Assembly: GCF_001506075.1 (NCBI RefSeq)
Contig: NZ_KQ947475.1
Span: 337,209-401,208, forward strand
DNA from: Vibrio sp. MEBiC08052
Lineage (GTDB): Bacteria > Pseudomonadota > Gammaproteobacteria > Enterobacterales > Vibrionaceae
DNA length: 64,000 nucleotides
Direction of reading: 5' to 3'
Every line of letters starts with the position of its first letter. The first letter of the stretch is position 1. The notes under the pieces were generated by a model. The model made no database searches. It was given only the letters and a program-made list of their open reading frames with translations, and was not told the DNA's origin. This document shows, piece by piece, positions 1 to 8,810 of this stretch. The translations under genes were made by a program, and so were the position numbers.

Positions 1-298
1 GTTGAAATATATAACCAATATGATCCGCGCGGAAGCGATCGCGCTGTCTGGATGGCAAATCAGATAATTCATGGCCTAAGACGGAGAGTGAACCAGACTG
101 ACAAGTATTGATCCCTGTCAGGAGGGCAAGCAGGGTTGATTTCCCACAGCCACTTGGTCCTTTGATGAATAGATGCTCACCGGCACTGACGGTCAGATGC
201 TCAATATCAATCATCGGGGGTGCATCGGCAGCCCACCGAAATTGCACATCACGGAGCTCGATGACGTATTCTGATCCAGATGGTTGTGAATCCTTCAT
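1..298 (-). CDS. ABC transporter ATP-binding protein, 5' part only (zinc uptake cluster)
   Basis: The minus strand starts with ATG at 298 and stays open to the window edge, giving about the first 99 residues of an ABC ATPase. A Walker A motif, GPSGCGKST, lies near residue 47, followed by a Q-loop-like segment (HIGYIFQ) at the truncated end. The Walker B and signature motifs would lie beyond the window. It follows the His-rich ZrgA-like gene by about 60 bp on the same strand. In Vibrio cholerae a DUF2796 protein is encoded with ABC components as the zinc-regulated Zrg uptake system, so this is probably the ZrgB-type ATPase driving import across the inner membrane. The ATPase family is certain. 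The substrate is inferred from the neighbour and the upstream Zur box. Confidence 0.85.
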   Translation of the reverse strand, partial: MKDSQPSGSEYVIELRDVQFRWAADAPPMIDIEHLTVSAGEHLFIKGPSGCGKSTLLALLTGINTCQSGSLSVLGHELSDLPSRQRDRFRADHIGYIFQ

Positions 299-360
299 TA
301 CTCGAAATCCTCTGAGAAGGCAGGACATTTGAATGCCCTGCCGCTACGTGAAGTTTGATG

Positions 361-999
361 TTATAAAGATACCTTGGTCTGGTCCGGGTTCAGCTTAATG
401 GCGGTCTGCTGACGATCCGTAAAGACATTGGTATGAATTTCATGTGAGCGTGGGAAATGGCTAAACCACTGGGTAGAGAGATGATCTAACTTTCCGCTGT
501 CCCGACAGGTATATGTATATTGAATTGAGAAGGCTGTATGTGTGCCATGTTCGTGTTCATCGCCATCATGATGATGTTCTTCATCGTGGTCTGCATCTTC
601 ATCGTGGTCATGATGGTGTCCACTTTCATGGGTTGCCTCATCATGGTCGTGATGCTCGTGTTCATCGTCATGGTGGTGGGCGGTCTGACGAACATGACTA
701 TGTTCAAGTGTGCAGCCAGCCTCTGTATTGATGGTAATGAGGTCATCGGCTTGTTCCAGAAGTGCCATTGCTTGATTGAGCGCTTGATGCTCCTGATCAG
801 TTTGTGGCGGATGCTCAAAACCGACGACATCCATCCCCGGAGCTGTGATTTCAACCAACAATGCATCAGCATCCTGAGCAATATTCATTTCGACAACACC
901 GTGAACATGCGCTTCGTGCTGACGAAAACCCTCTTCGGCTTGTGCGGATACCGCTGCCATGAGCCCTGCAATAAGTGCAAGGTTATGTATTTTTAACAT
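361..999 (-). CDS. zrgA: ZrgA-like His-rich periplasmic zinc-binding protein (DUF2796)
   Basis: This 212-residue protein has a signal peptide (hydrophobic residues 7-19, likely cleavage after Ala21), an N-terminal HEAHVHG motif, and an extreme His/Asp/Glu tract at residues 100-154 with clusters such as HHHDHDEDADHDEEHHH. The composition and layout match DUF2796 proteins such as Vibrio ZrgA, the periplasmic zinc-binding part of an ABC uptake system. The start at 999 is chosen because GGAG lies 8 bases upstream and the signal peptide begins there; the frame continues upstream to 1161 but has no export signal in that part. It sits between a small membrane protein gene and the ABC ATPase on the same strand. 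Zinc control is inferred from the Zur box at 1571-1588. Family assignment is strong; the specific symbol is by analogy. Confidence 0.85.
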   Translation of the reverse strand: MLKIHNLALIAGLMAAVSAQAEEGFRQHEAHVHGVVEMNIAQDADALLVEITAPGMDVVGFEHPPQTDQEHQALNQAMALLEQADDLITINTEAGCTLEHSHVRQTAHHHDDEHEHHDHDEATHESGHHHDHDEDADHDEEHHHDGDEHEHGTHTAFSIQYTYTCRDSGKLDHLSTQWFSHFPRSHEIHTNVFTDRQQTAIKLNPDQTKVSL

Positions 1000-1231
1000 G
1001 AAAAAAACTCCGTCGTTAAGATGATTTAAATCGAACTCATAATGAACCTCAGTCTGGTATGGGTGCTGATTGATTGTGGGCATGAATTGATTTTTAATCG
1101 CAACGGATTGAACAGCCACAGCGGTCTGTCGTGAAAGTGTTGCGGATCTAAAAATCATCATTGCTCGACAAACAATGACCCCAAGAAACCGACCTGACTG
1201 ATTATCAGATAAACAGCTCCTGAGCTGAGGC

Positions 1232-1546
1232 TTACTGAACGACTAGCGGAGGTGAGCGCGCAAAATAAGCTAAAAACGGCAGGCTTATTCTGATGATTTC
1301 AGACGTCGGCTCGTTATATCCGTGAGACGCGATGACCGGCAGAATCGGCGCAGAAGATTGAATGGCATGATGAATTCCGGCAAATAACTGACAATCATGG
1401 TGTTGATGATGCACCGCCAATGTGTCAGCTTGATGAATAATGTAAGCCGCGCTGAGCCAGAGCATCAAAAAGATGGCAGCAAGAGCAACCATCTTTTCGG
1501 GGAGACGAGTCATTGGTGGACGAATCGTTTTACTGGCAGCCAACAT
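1232..1546 (-). CDS. Small single-span membrane protein of the zinc operon (DUF2607-like)
   Basis: A protein of 104 residues with a basic N-terminus and one strong hydrophobic stretch (about residues 19-36), followed by HHQHHDC and further His residues and then a proline-rich tail. It is the first gene downstream of the Zur box, which lies only about 25-40 bp before the start, and it precedes zrgA on the same strand. That position makes it a probable member of the zinc-starvation regulon. I think it resembles the short DUF2607 proteins of Vibrio, but this is from memory and not certain. The start could also be the internal ATG at 1513; neither start has a clear ribosome binding site. A role as a membrane accessory or metal-binding partner of the uptake system is inference. 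Confidence 0.6.
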   Translation of the reverse strand: MLAASKTIRPPMTRLPEKMVALAAIFLMLWLSAAYIIHQADTLAVHHQHHDCQLFAGIHHAIQSSAPILPVIASHGYNEPTSEIIRISLPFLAYFARSPPLVVQ

Positions 1547-1570
1547 GGGACATCCGCAGTGAATGGAAAA

Positions 1571-1588
1571 ATGTTATAATATAACAAT
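1571..1588. promoter_or_regulatory. Zur box (zinc uptake repressor operator)
   Basis: The core TGTTATAATATAACA is an inverted repeat around one central base and closely matches the known gammaproteobacterial Zur consensus (TGTTATANTATAACA). It lies immediately upstream of the leftward small-membrane-protein/zrgA/ABC operon and overlaps a likely -10 region, so zinc-loaded Zur should block transcription there. A second inverted repeat with a different centre lies at 1605-1620. Confidence 0.85.
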
Positions 1589-1604
1589 CAACCGCGGGTG
1601 CAAG

Positions 1605-1620
1605 TGTTATTCGTATAACA
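1605..1620. promoter_or_regulatory. Second palindrome beside the Zur box
   Basis: TGTTATTCGTATAACA carries the same half-sites as the Zur box but its symmetric core (GTTAT/ATAAC) has a four-base centre, so the spacing is off by one from the consensus. It lies between the msrA stop and the Zur box, 33 bp from it. It could be a weak second Zur site upstream of the promoter or chance; function is unproven. Confidence 0.35.
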
Positions 1621-1632
1621 GTCAGCAATCGC

Positions 1633-2262
1633 TCAGAGTGATGTGAAGCAAACGCCTGTTCCCGCGAGTCCGCAATAACCATTCGGATTTTTTGCCAGAT
1701 ATTGCTGGTGGTAACTTTCCGCAAAGTAATAAGGCCCGGCGGAGAGGATCTCCGTGGTGATTTGCCCCTTGCCTTCACTATTCAATGACTTTTGGTAGGT
1801 TTGTCGTGAATGTTCTGCGATTAAGCGCTGTTTATCATGATAAACATAGATGACTGAACGGTACTGTGTGCCGAGATCATTGCCCTGACGCATGCCTTGG
1901 GTTGGATCGTGATTTTCCCAGAAATAACCCAGCAGCGTTTCCAGCGAAATTTGTTGTGGCTGATAAATTATCCGCACGACTTCGGCATGGCCGGTTTGAC
2001 CGGTACATACTTCTTCATAGGTCGGATTCGGTGTATAGCCGCCTGAGTAACCGACCGATGTAGAAATGACACCGGGAAGTTGCCAGAACAGTCTTTCCGC
2101 ACCCCAGAAGCAGCCCATCCCAATCAATATTTTCTGTTGGCCTTTTTCTGGCTCAGCCGTGAGACGGGAGTGATTGACAAAATGACTGTCTTCTATTTCA
2201 AGGGGGGTGAAACGACCTTTCAGAGCGGTTTCTTCTGTAACCATCTGTTGTTTGTCTGACAT
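1633..2262 (-). CDS. msrA: Peptide-methionine (S)-S-oxide reductase MsrA
   Basis: MsrA reduces methionine-S-sulfoxide in proteins and free methionine, repairing oxidative damage in the cytoplasm. The catalytic motif GCFWGAE places the nucleophilic cysteine at residue 51, and the C-terminus carries the two recycling cysteines (about 197 and 205) in CGLAGTGVC, so the thioredoxin relay is intact. The length of 209 residues fits the long enterobacterial form with an N-terminal extension. The start at 2262 is supported by an AAGG ribosome binding site; the frame runs on to 2337 without support. The gene lies upstream of the zinc cluster on the same strand but is separated from it by the Zur-controlled promoter. 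Identification is secure. Confidence 0.96.
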   Translation of the reverse strand: MSDKQQMVTEETALKGRFTPLEIEDSHFVNHSRLTAEPEKGQQKILIGMGCFWGAERLFWQLPGVISTSVGYSGGYTPNPTYEEVCTGQTGHAEVVRIIYQPQQISLETLLGYFWENHDPTQGMRQGNDLGTQYRSVIYVYHDKQRLIAEHSRQTYQKSLNSEGKGQITTEILSAGPYYFAESYHQQYLAKNPNGYCGLAGTGVCFTSL

Positions 2263-2711
2263 GAGTTTACCTTTCTCTTCTTCAGGTGAATATGAATGCT
2301 GAACGGTGAGGCCACCGAGTGTATAAATGTAGTGCATTTTTGATAAGGCGCGAACCCGGTTGTTGTTTTCCTGCGGTTAAAACGAGCAGAACATGATGAT
2401 GTTGTACTCAGTTGAGTGAAAACTGTTAACTGGCTTCCAAATGACAGGAGATGAGGCCCTATTTCAGCGAGGGAATTTTATCGGATGTATGTGTGTTTTA
2501 GGGTGATAGATTCCGCATATCTACCGGATAACGGTGAATGATCAGCATGGTCGGAGCTTTAAATTGAAACAAACGATATCAGAAATGATAAGTAGATGAG
2601 ACGATAAGTGGATGAAACGACAAAATTTACGCTGAGCATACAGACGAATGACTTCTCTACGGTTAAGATATTGTTTTGACGCTTTATCCTGTGACATTAT
2701 ACAACGGTTGT
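2263..2711. other. Divergent intergenic region msrA/tamA
   Basis: This 449-bp stretch between divergent genes has no convincing ORF. It contains two adjacent 16-bp direct repeats of the pattern GATAAGTRGATGARAC at 2587-2602 and 2603-2618. A possible tamA promoter has TTGACG at 2676-2681 and TATACA at 2698-2703 with 16-bp spacing. That would put transcription initiation almost at the tamA ATG. Confidence 0.5.
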
Positions 2712-4430
2712 ATGAAACAATATTTTACGCTTTTTGGTTTACTGTTTGGACTGTGTTTCTCTGCGATGTCTGCAGAGCGTCAGATCTCCCTGTCCATTGA
2801 TGGGCTGGACGGTGATTTGTATGACAATGTCGAAGCGTATCTGTCGTCCGTTTCTCCCAATGACTACGCCCCGAGTTTACGTTTTCAGGCCCGTCTCGAA
2901 GATCATATATCACAGGCCTTACAGGCGCTTGGCTACTACCATCCAGCCATTCGTTTTACATTCAGTCAAGCTGACGCTGAAATCACTGTCCATGTGGATC
3001 CCGGCCCGCCGACACGGATCGATTCTGTCGATATTCAGCTCTTGGGGGAAGCCCGTCAAGATGAGTATTTTCAGCGCGTCGTGCAATCAAGTCGGCTGAA
3101 GCAAGGTGAAATTCTCAATCATGCTGATTATGAACAACTGAAATCCAGGCTACAAAGTCTGGCGTTGGAGCGCGGCTATTTTAACGCGAAGTTTGCCAAG
3201 AATCGTCTGGAAATCCTGGAAGATGACAATCTGGCCCGGGTGGTATTGCATTTTGATAGTGGGCTTCGCTATCGTTTCGGCAGGACCATTATGGTGGGGA
3301 GCCAGATTGAATCGGAGCGGGTCGCTTCGTTACAGCCTTATCGGCCCGGTGATCCATATCTGGTGTCTAAAGTCGGTGAGTTTAATCAGCGTCTCGCGAG
3401 TACCGATTGGTTTTCTTCGGTTTTGGTCGAACCGGATTTGAGTCAGCTGGATACACAGCAATATTTACCGATGCATGTGACCTTGACGCCTGCCAGTCAA
3501 AATCAGATTGAAACGGGTGTCGGTTATTCGACGGACGTCGGACCGACAGTGTTACTGAAGTGGAATAAGCCTTGGATCAACAATGAGGGGCATAGTTTCA
3601 GCAGTAGTTTCTCACTGTCAAATCCGGAACAACTTGTGACTGCGAGTTATAAAATTCCGTTGGAAGATGTGTTGAATCAGTATTACGAACTGCAATACGG
3701 CCTGAAACGGGTCGATAAGCTGGATACGAAAAGTATTGAATCTAACCTCTCGGTTGAACGGCATTGGCGGTTGTCGAATGGTTGGCACCGGACGTTATTT
3801 ACACGTTATCTTGTTGAGAACTATCAGTTGGGGACGCTGGATGACGTTGGGCAATTTGTTCTACCGGGGATTACATTCTCTCGGACCCGGATTCGAGGTA
3901 AGCGCTTGCTCACTTGGGGGGATAAAGAAACACTGACATTAGAATACGGCAATCAGAATTTGCACTCAGAAACCGATATTTTGAGAATTCAAGCGGGGAC
4001 GTCGTGGATTCGGACCTATGAAGAACACCACCGCGGATTATTCCGTTTGGGAGGCGGGGCCAATTTGGTGGATGATTTCAGTCAGGTTTCTCCATCGCTG
4101 AGATTTTTTGCCGGGGGTGATAACAGCATTCGCGGTTATTCGTATGAGTCGATCTCGCCGCGAGATGCCAAAGGTGCGCTGAGCGGGGCCAAATATCTTG
4201 CGACGGCATCACTGGAGTATCAATACAATCTCTACGGTAACTGGTGGGCTGCACTGTTTTACGATTATGGTGATGCGTTCAATTCGACTCCAAACTGGAA
4301 AAGAGGAACCGGCGTCGGCGTGCGGTGGGTTTCTCCGATAGGTCCGGTTCGTCTGGACTTCGCCTGGGGACTGGATGCAACCCCGGGAGATGAATTTCAT
4401 ATTCACTTCACATTGGGGCCGGACTTATGA
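2712..4430 (+). CDS. tamA: Translocation and assembly module subunit TamA (Omp85 family)
   Basis: TamA is an outer-membrane beta-barrel of the Omp85/BamA superfamily that works with TamB in inserting outer-membrane proteins and in envelope lipid homeostasis. The 572-residue protein has a signal peptide ending at about Ala21. POTRA repeats follow at about residues 25-260, with the typical DPGPPTRIDSVDI segment in the first part. A C-terminal barrel contains the conserved RGY motif and the VRLDFAWGLD strand. The stop overlaps the tamB start in ATGA, as expected for translational coupling. ATG 2712 begins the signal peptide, but no Shine-Dalgarno sequence is visible before it. The family and operon make the call secure; the exact start is less so. 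Confidence 0.95.
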   Translation: MKQYFTLFGLLFGLCFSAMSAERQISLSIDGLDGDLYDNVEAYLSSVSPNDYAPSLRFQARLEDHISQALQALGYYHPAIRFTFSQADAEITVHVDPGPPTRIDSVDIQLLGEARQDEYFQRVVQSSRLKQGEILNHADYEQLKSRLQSLALERGYFNAKFAKNRLEILEDDNLARVVLHFDSGLRYRFGRTIMVGSQIESERVASLQPYRPGDPYLVSKVGEFNQRLASTDWFSSVLVEPDLSQLDTQQYLPMHVTLTPASQNQIETGVGYSTDVGPTVLLKWNKPWINNEGHSFSSSFSLSNPEQLVTASYKIPLEDVLNQYYELQYGLKRVDKLDTKSIESNLSVERHWRLSNGWHRTLFTRYLVENYQLGTLDDVGQFVLPGITFSRTRIRGKRLLTWGDKETLTLEYGNQNLHSETDILRIQAGTSWIRTYEEHHRGLFRLGGGANLVDDFSQVSPSLRFFAGGDNSIRGYSYESISPRDAKGALSGAKYLATASLEYQYNLYGNWWAALFYDYGDAFNSTPNWKRGTGVGVRWVSPIGPVRLDFAWGLDATPGDEFHIHFTLGPDL

Positions 4431-7400
4431 TTCGGTTTGCGTTGCGTACCAGTCAATGGGTGATTATTGCTATCACGTTGCTGCTTGCGGTCCTGATTAC
4501 GTTGACGGGGTTCCTACTTTACACCCCGGCAGGGTTACATCTGGCAGTCATGGGGGCTGAGCGGTTTGTTCCCGGTTTGCAGATTCACCGGGCGGAAGGG
4601 ATTTTAGCCGGGAAACTGGATTTGTATGATGTGGCATACCAAGATTCACAGACGCAATTGAAGCTGCAACTGGAACATGTCGGATTGTCGGTACGCAGCC
4701 GCTGCCTGTTTCAGCCTGCATTGTGTCTTGATTCCTTGACGTTGCGCCATGTGCAGATTTCCGGACCGGAAACAGACCCGTCTTCTGAGCCGGATAAAAA
4801 TGCTTCGTTACCCAAGCAATTGATCAGTCTGCCGATTCCACTTTCTGTCACGCATTTTTCTCTTGAAGATGTTACGTTGGCCTTACCGCAAGTACGGCTT
4901 CAGTGGCAGACGTTAAGCGGTGGATTATCGTGGTATCGAAGTCGTCTGAAGCTGGATAAAGTGGCATTACAACAGACGAAGATCGATATTGAATCGTCAC
5001 CGGAAACACAACAACAGACGACAACTGCGTCGCCGGATAGTTTTTCATATCCGGCGATAACCCTGCCGGAAATATGGATTCCTATCGATATCCGTCTGAA
5101 TCAGTTCCGGCTGACGGACATGCATATTCACAGTGAAAGCGACCGTCAGATCCAAACGCTCCGGTTATCCGCACAGGCATACCGACACCGGATTCGCATC
5201 GAACATTTAGAGGTGACAACGCCAGAAGTTAAAGCCGATGGTCACGGGAATATCACGTTATCCGGAGGTTATCCACTGGATATCCACCTGAATTCAGTAC
5301 TGCATTTGCCGGAAATCATGGGACAGCGTGTGACTGCCGAAGTACATGGCAGTGTGGCAAAAATGCAGCTCTCTGCTACGTTGGGAGAACGGGTCCGAGG
5401 AAGTCTTTCGGCACAACTTGAACCGCTGACAGCCGGTTTTCCTTTCGATATCACTGTGGATAATCTTGCCGGACAGTGGCCTCTTTCCGGTGATGCGCAG
5501 TATCAGCTGGATCTTGGACCTGTCAGTCTTGAAGGTCAACTCAATCAATATCAGCTTGCCTTAAAGGGGGCGGTTCACGGGAAAGCGCTCCCCGCGACTC
5601 AGGTTGATATTTCCGGTCAGGGGACTCTCACTCAGCTCGAGCTTTCAGCATTACAAATTCATACACTCAATGGGGTGATTACGGGGCAAAGTCAGTTTGA
5701 GTGGCAAAAAGCGTTCACGGTCAGTTCGCAGTTATCATTCCGGCAGATAGAACCCCAGGCTCAGTGGCCCGAGGTGTCGGGAAAATTGGATGGGCAGCTT
5801 GATCTTAAGGCTTCTGTGTCCAGTCAGAAATGGCAACTCGATGTGACCCGACTTGAACTGAACGGGCAGTTGCAACAATACCCACTGCATGTGTCAGGGC
5901 CATTGACCGTCTCCGGTGAGACAGAGGGGAATCAGATCCAAGCCATGACCCCGGCACTGGTCCTCTCTCATGGTAAAAATCAGCTTCGGGTCGAGGGGAC
6001 TTTAGACCAAAACTGGGATATGAACGTCCATATCTCTGTCCCTGATTTAGCGAAAAGTCTCTCGGACGGAAAAGGCAGTATTCAAGGCGATATCCGTTTA
6101 CGGGGAAATTTCCGTCATCCTGAAGCGGAGGTCGCTCTGACCGGAACACAGCTTCAGTGGCAAGATCAAATCCAAGCCAATCAGATTTCTCTGCATGGCA
6201 AGATCAGTGATTTGATGCAGGGACGGGGTGATGTTGTGTTGAACCTAAAGCAGGGACGTTATCAGCAATATATTCTGAAAACCGTCATGTTAAGCGGGCG
6301 CGGGGATTTATCACAACATGTGTTCGGTCTGGATGCCGACACCTCGGAAGGTCGGGTGCAGCTTGAAGTTTCCGGATCGACTGATCGTGAGTTTCATCGC
6401 TGGCAAGGAATACTGGCACGTGCCACGCTATCGCGGGAAGAACACCAACTGACGCTACAGTCACCGGTCCGAATCGATTTACTTCCCCCGACGCAACAAT
6501 TGAGTATTCAGGCGCATTGTTGGCAGGAGCAATCTTCCTCATTGTGTCTCGACCACGATATCACGATCAGCCCGTCATCCGGACAACTGGATTTATCTCT
6601 GCATCAACTTGATCTGGCGCGTCTGGTCTCTCTGTTACCGGAAAAAACAACACTGAAAGGACGCGTCGATGCCAAGGCATTTCTGATGTGGCAACAAGAG
6701 AAAGATCAACAACTGCCCCCGAAAGCACAATTAACGGTGCTCGTTGAACAAGGCCAGTTACAGCAGCAAATCACGATGAAATCATTGGTCGTCGCGTGGC
6801 AGAAGATGAAATTTCAAATGGATCTCAAAGACAATCATCTTGCGGCCAGCGGTCAGATCGATCTTGCAGAACATGGTGCGCTTGACTTGGCGGTGAAGAT
6901 TCCAGATATCAGGCAGCAACACAGAGAGGTGATGGCAAACATTGATATTCATCGATTGGATCTGAGTCTGATGCAATCTCTTCTGGGCGATTACAGTGAG
7001 TTTCATTCTATCGCTGACGGCCATCTGAAAGTTCATGGTGATTTATTACATCCGCAGGTCACAGGAACACTGGCTGTCAGCCAAATCCAATTGCAGGGGC
7101 AAGTCACACCGGTCGATATTCGTCAGGGGAATATTGATATTCAGTTTAAGGGGTATCAGGCACAGCTTGCCGCATTGGTGCAGACACCTGAAGGGGATTT
7201 ACATCTTCAGGGCGATGCCGACTGGACGAGACTGGATGACTGGGCGGTTCATTCCCGATTATATGCTGACGGAGTCGATATTGATTTCCCCCCTTATGTG
7301 AAGCTCAAGGCTATCCCGGATATGACGCTGACACTGACCCCGAAAGTCGCGAGAGTTGAAGGATCGGTTGAGTTACCCGAAGGGAAGATTACCGTGGATA

Positions 7401-8197
7401 AACTGCCCGATAGTGCGGTTCGGGTATCTCCCGATCAGGTGATTATTCAAGACGCTCAACCGATCAAACAGGCACAATCGCTACCGTTTACTTTGGAAAG
7501 TAAAGTGACCGTGAAGATTGGCTCAGGCGTTCGGCTGTCAGCCTTCGGGCTGGATGGTAAGCTGCAAGGCGAACTGACGATTTCACAGCGAGACAACACG
7601 CCATTTATGACCGGAGAAGTCAATATTCTGAACGGGACGTATCGTTCGCTGGGACAAGATCTGGTCATTCAACAAGGAAAAGTCATTCTGAATGGGCCGA
7701 TCAGCCAGCCTTATGTGTCGATTACCGCAATTCGTAACCCGAATAATATTGCCGATAATGTCACCGCCGGGATCAAAGTTAACGGACCGGCAGACAATCC
7801 GTCCGTGTCGGTTTTTTCAGAGCCGGCCATGGCACAGGCGAATGCGCTCTCTTATTTAATTCGCGGACAAAACCTCGATGCGGAGTCGAATAATGGCGCA
7901 TTGACAACGAGCCTGATTGGTTTGAGCCTCGCCCAGAGCGGAAAACTGGTCGGAGAGATCGGTCAGGCGTTCGGTGTACAGGATCTACAGTTAGACACAT
8001 CCGGCTCGGGAGAAAAGTCGCAGGTCACGGTCAGTGGCTATATTTTACCGGGATTGCAAGTGAAATATGGGGTTGGTATTTTTAACTCCGTCGGTGAGTT
8101 TACGGTGCGCTATCGCCTGATGAGTGATTTGTATATTGAAGCGATCTCCGGGTTGACGAGTACCATGAACGTCTTGTATCAGTTCGAGTTTGACTAA
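4427..8197 (+). CDS. tamB: Translocation and assembly module subunit TamB
   Basis: TamB is a very long inner-membrane-anchored protein spanning the periplasm, partner of TamA, belonging to the AsmA/VPS13-like lipid-bridge superfamily. The 1256-residue product has an N-terminal membrane anchor (about residues 12-31), then a repetitive, beta-strand-rich, amphipathic body typical of a hydrophobic-groove bridge. The conserved DUF490/TamB C-terminal domain occupies about the last 350 residues, including DLVIQQGKVILNGPIS and the final aromatic strand YQFEFD. It overlaps tamA by four bases. Length is normal for the family (E. coli TamB is 1259). No frameshift is apparent. There is no clear terminator immediately after the stop. 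Confidence 0.95.
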   Translation: MIRFALRTSQWVIIAITLLLAVLITLTGFLLYTPAGLHLAVMGAERFVPGLQIHRAEGILAGKLDLYDVAYQDSQTQLKLQLEHVGLSVRSRCLFQPALCLDSLTLRHVQISGPETDPSSEPDKNASLPKQLISLPIPLSVTHFSLEDVTLALPQVRLQWQTLSGGLSWYRSRLKLDKVALQQTKIDIESSPETQQQTTTASPDSFSYPAITLPEIWIPIDIRLNQFRLTDMHIHSESDRQIQTLRLSAQAYRHRIRIEHLEVTTPEVKADGHGNITLSGGYPLDIHLNSVLHLPEIMGQRVTAEVHGSVAKMQLSATLGERVRGSLSAQLEPLTAGFPFDITVDNLAGQWPLSGDAQYQLDLGPVSLEGQLNQYQLALKGAVHGKALPATQVDISGQGTLTQLELSALQIHTLNGVITGQSQFEWQKAFTVSSQLSFRQIEPQAQWPEVSGKLDGQLDLKASVSSQKWQLDVTRLELNGQLQQYPLHVSGPLTVSGETEGNQIQAMTPALVLSHGKNQLRVEGTLDQNWDMNVHISVPDLAKSLSDGKGSIQGDIRLRGNFRHPEAEVALTGTQLQWQDQIQANQISLHGKISDLMQGRGDVVLNLKQGRYQQYILKTVMLSGRGDLSQHVFGLDADTSEGRVQLEVSGSTDREFHRWQGILARATLSREEHQLTLQSPVRIDLLPPTQQLSIQAHCWQEQSSSLCLDHDITISPSSGQLDLSLHQLDLARLVSLLPEKTTLKGRVDAKAFLMWQQEKDQQLPPKAQLTVLVEQGQLQQQITMKSLVVAWQKMKFQMDLKDNHLAASGQIDLAEHGALDLAVKIPDIRQQHREVMANIDIHRLDLSLMQSLLGDYSEFHSIADGHLKVHGDLLHPQVTGTLAVSQIQLQGQVTPVDIRQGNIDIQFKGYQAQLAALVQTPEGDLHLQGDADWTRLDDWAVHSRLYADGVDIDFPPYVKLKAIPDMTLTLTPKVARVEGSVELPEGKITVDKLPDSAVRVSPDQVIIQDAQPIKQAQSLPFTLESKVTVKIGSGVRLSAFGLDGKLQGELTISQRDNTPFMTGEVNILNGTYRSLGQDLVIQQGKVILNGPISQPYVSITAIRNPNNIADNVTAGIKVNGPADNPSVSVFSEPAMAQANALSYLIRGQNLDAESNNGALTTSLIGLSLAQSGKLVGEIGQAFGVQDLQLDTSGSGEKSQVTVSGYILPGLQVKYGVGIFNSVGEFTVRYRLMSDLYIEAISGLTSTMNVLYQFEFD

Positions 8198-8357
8198 GGG
8201 CGGAGTGATGGCGTGAGGTTATCCTTCAGCCTCGATAGTGAAAGATTGCAATGTCGTATGATTTCTATCGCAAGAACGTCTATGGTTAGAGATGTCGCGG
8301 TGAAAGCATGAGGTCTGACGCTGATACACGTGATGAGAGAATAAACAAGGAGTGTTT

Positions 8358-8708
8358 ATGCAGCAGCATTTAGTGTTTGTCTACGGTACGTTGCGTAATG
8401 GCGAAGATAATCACTGGTATCTGGGCGAAAGCCCGATGTTGGGATATTACGAAACGCCACCGGAATTCACCCTGTATGATCTCGGACCTTATCCGGGATT
8501 AATTGAAGGACATCAGTCGGTGATGGGAGAAATCTATGTCGTCGATGATGAGACGTTATCCCGTTTGGATGAATTAGAAGATGTGCCGGTTGAATACCGC
8601 CGGGAGCGTATTGAAACGCCTTTTGGCATGGCTTGGATCTATTTCTACCAGGATGTTTCCAAGTTAACTCAGACAATTGCTTCCGGAGATTGGTGTCAGC
8701 GGATCTGA
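8358..8708 (+). CDS. ytfP: Gamma-glutamylcyclotransferase-like protein, YtfP family
   Basis: A 116-residue protein of the GGCT/AIG2 fold. The family signature VYGTLR is at residues 8-13 and the region LDELEDVPVEY (about 70-80) holds the glutamate that is catalytic in characterised cyclotransferases. In enterobacteria ytfP lies directly downstream of tamA-tamB (ytfM-ytfN), and the same order is seen here. The ATG at 8358 is chosen because a strong AAGGAG lies 5 bases upstream; the upstream GTG at 8352 overlaps that site. The true substrate of YtfP is not established, so function is stated only at family level. Confidence 0.9.
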   Translation: MQQHLVFVYGTLRNGEDNHWYLGESPMLGYYETPPEFTLYDLGPYPGLIEGHQSVMGEIYVVDDETLSRLDELEDVPVEYRRERIETPFGMAWIYFYQDVSKLTQTIASGDWCQRI

Positions 8709-8765
8709 TGTTGTCTTTCTGTTTCAGTGACCCCTGTCGGTGCACACCCATAACCGCCACATAAA

Positions 8766-8789
8766 AAGGAGAGATTAATATCTCTCCTT
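8766..8789. terminator. Bidirectional terminator between ytfP and ppa
   Basis: Perfect 10-bp inverted repeat AAGGAGAGAT / ATCTCTCCTT with a TAAT loop and A/T-rich flanks, placed between the convergent ytfP and ppa genes. Confidence 0.8.
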
Positions 8790-8810
8790 ATGTTTCAGCC
8801 AAAAGACCGA

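Noticed and set aside
538..996. Long plus-strand frame (about 150 residues, Met/Ile/Val rich) opposite zrgA
   Set aside because: It is the antisense shadow of the His/Asp-rich tract: CAT/GAT codons read backwards give Met and Ile. The zrgA strand has signal peptide, RBS and family match.
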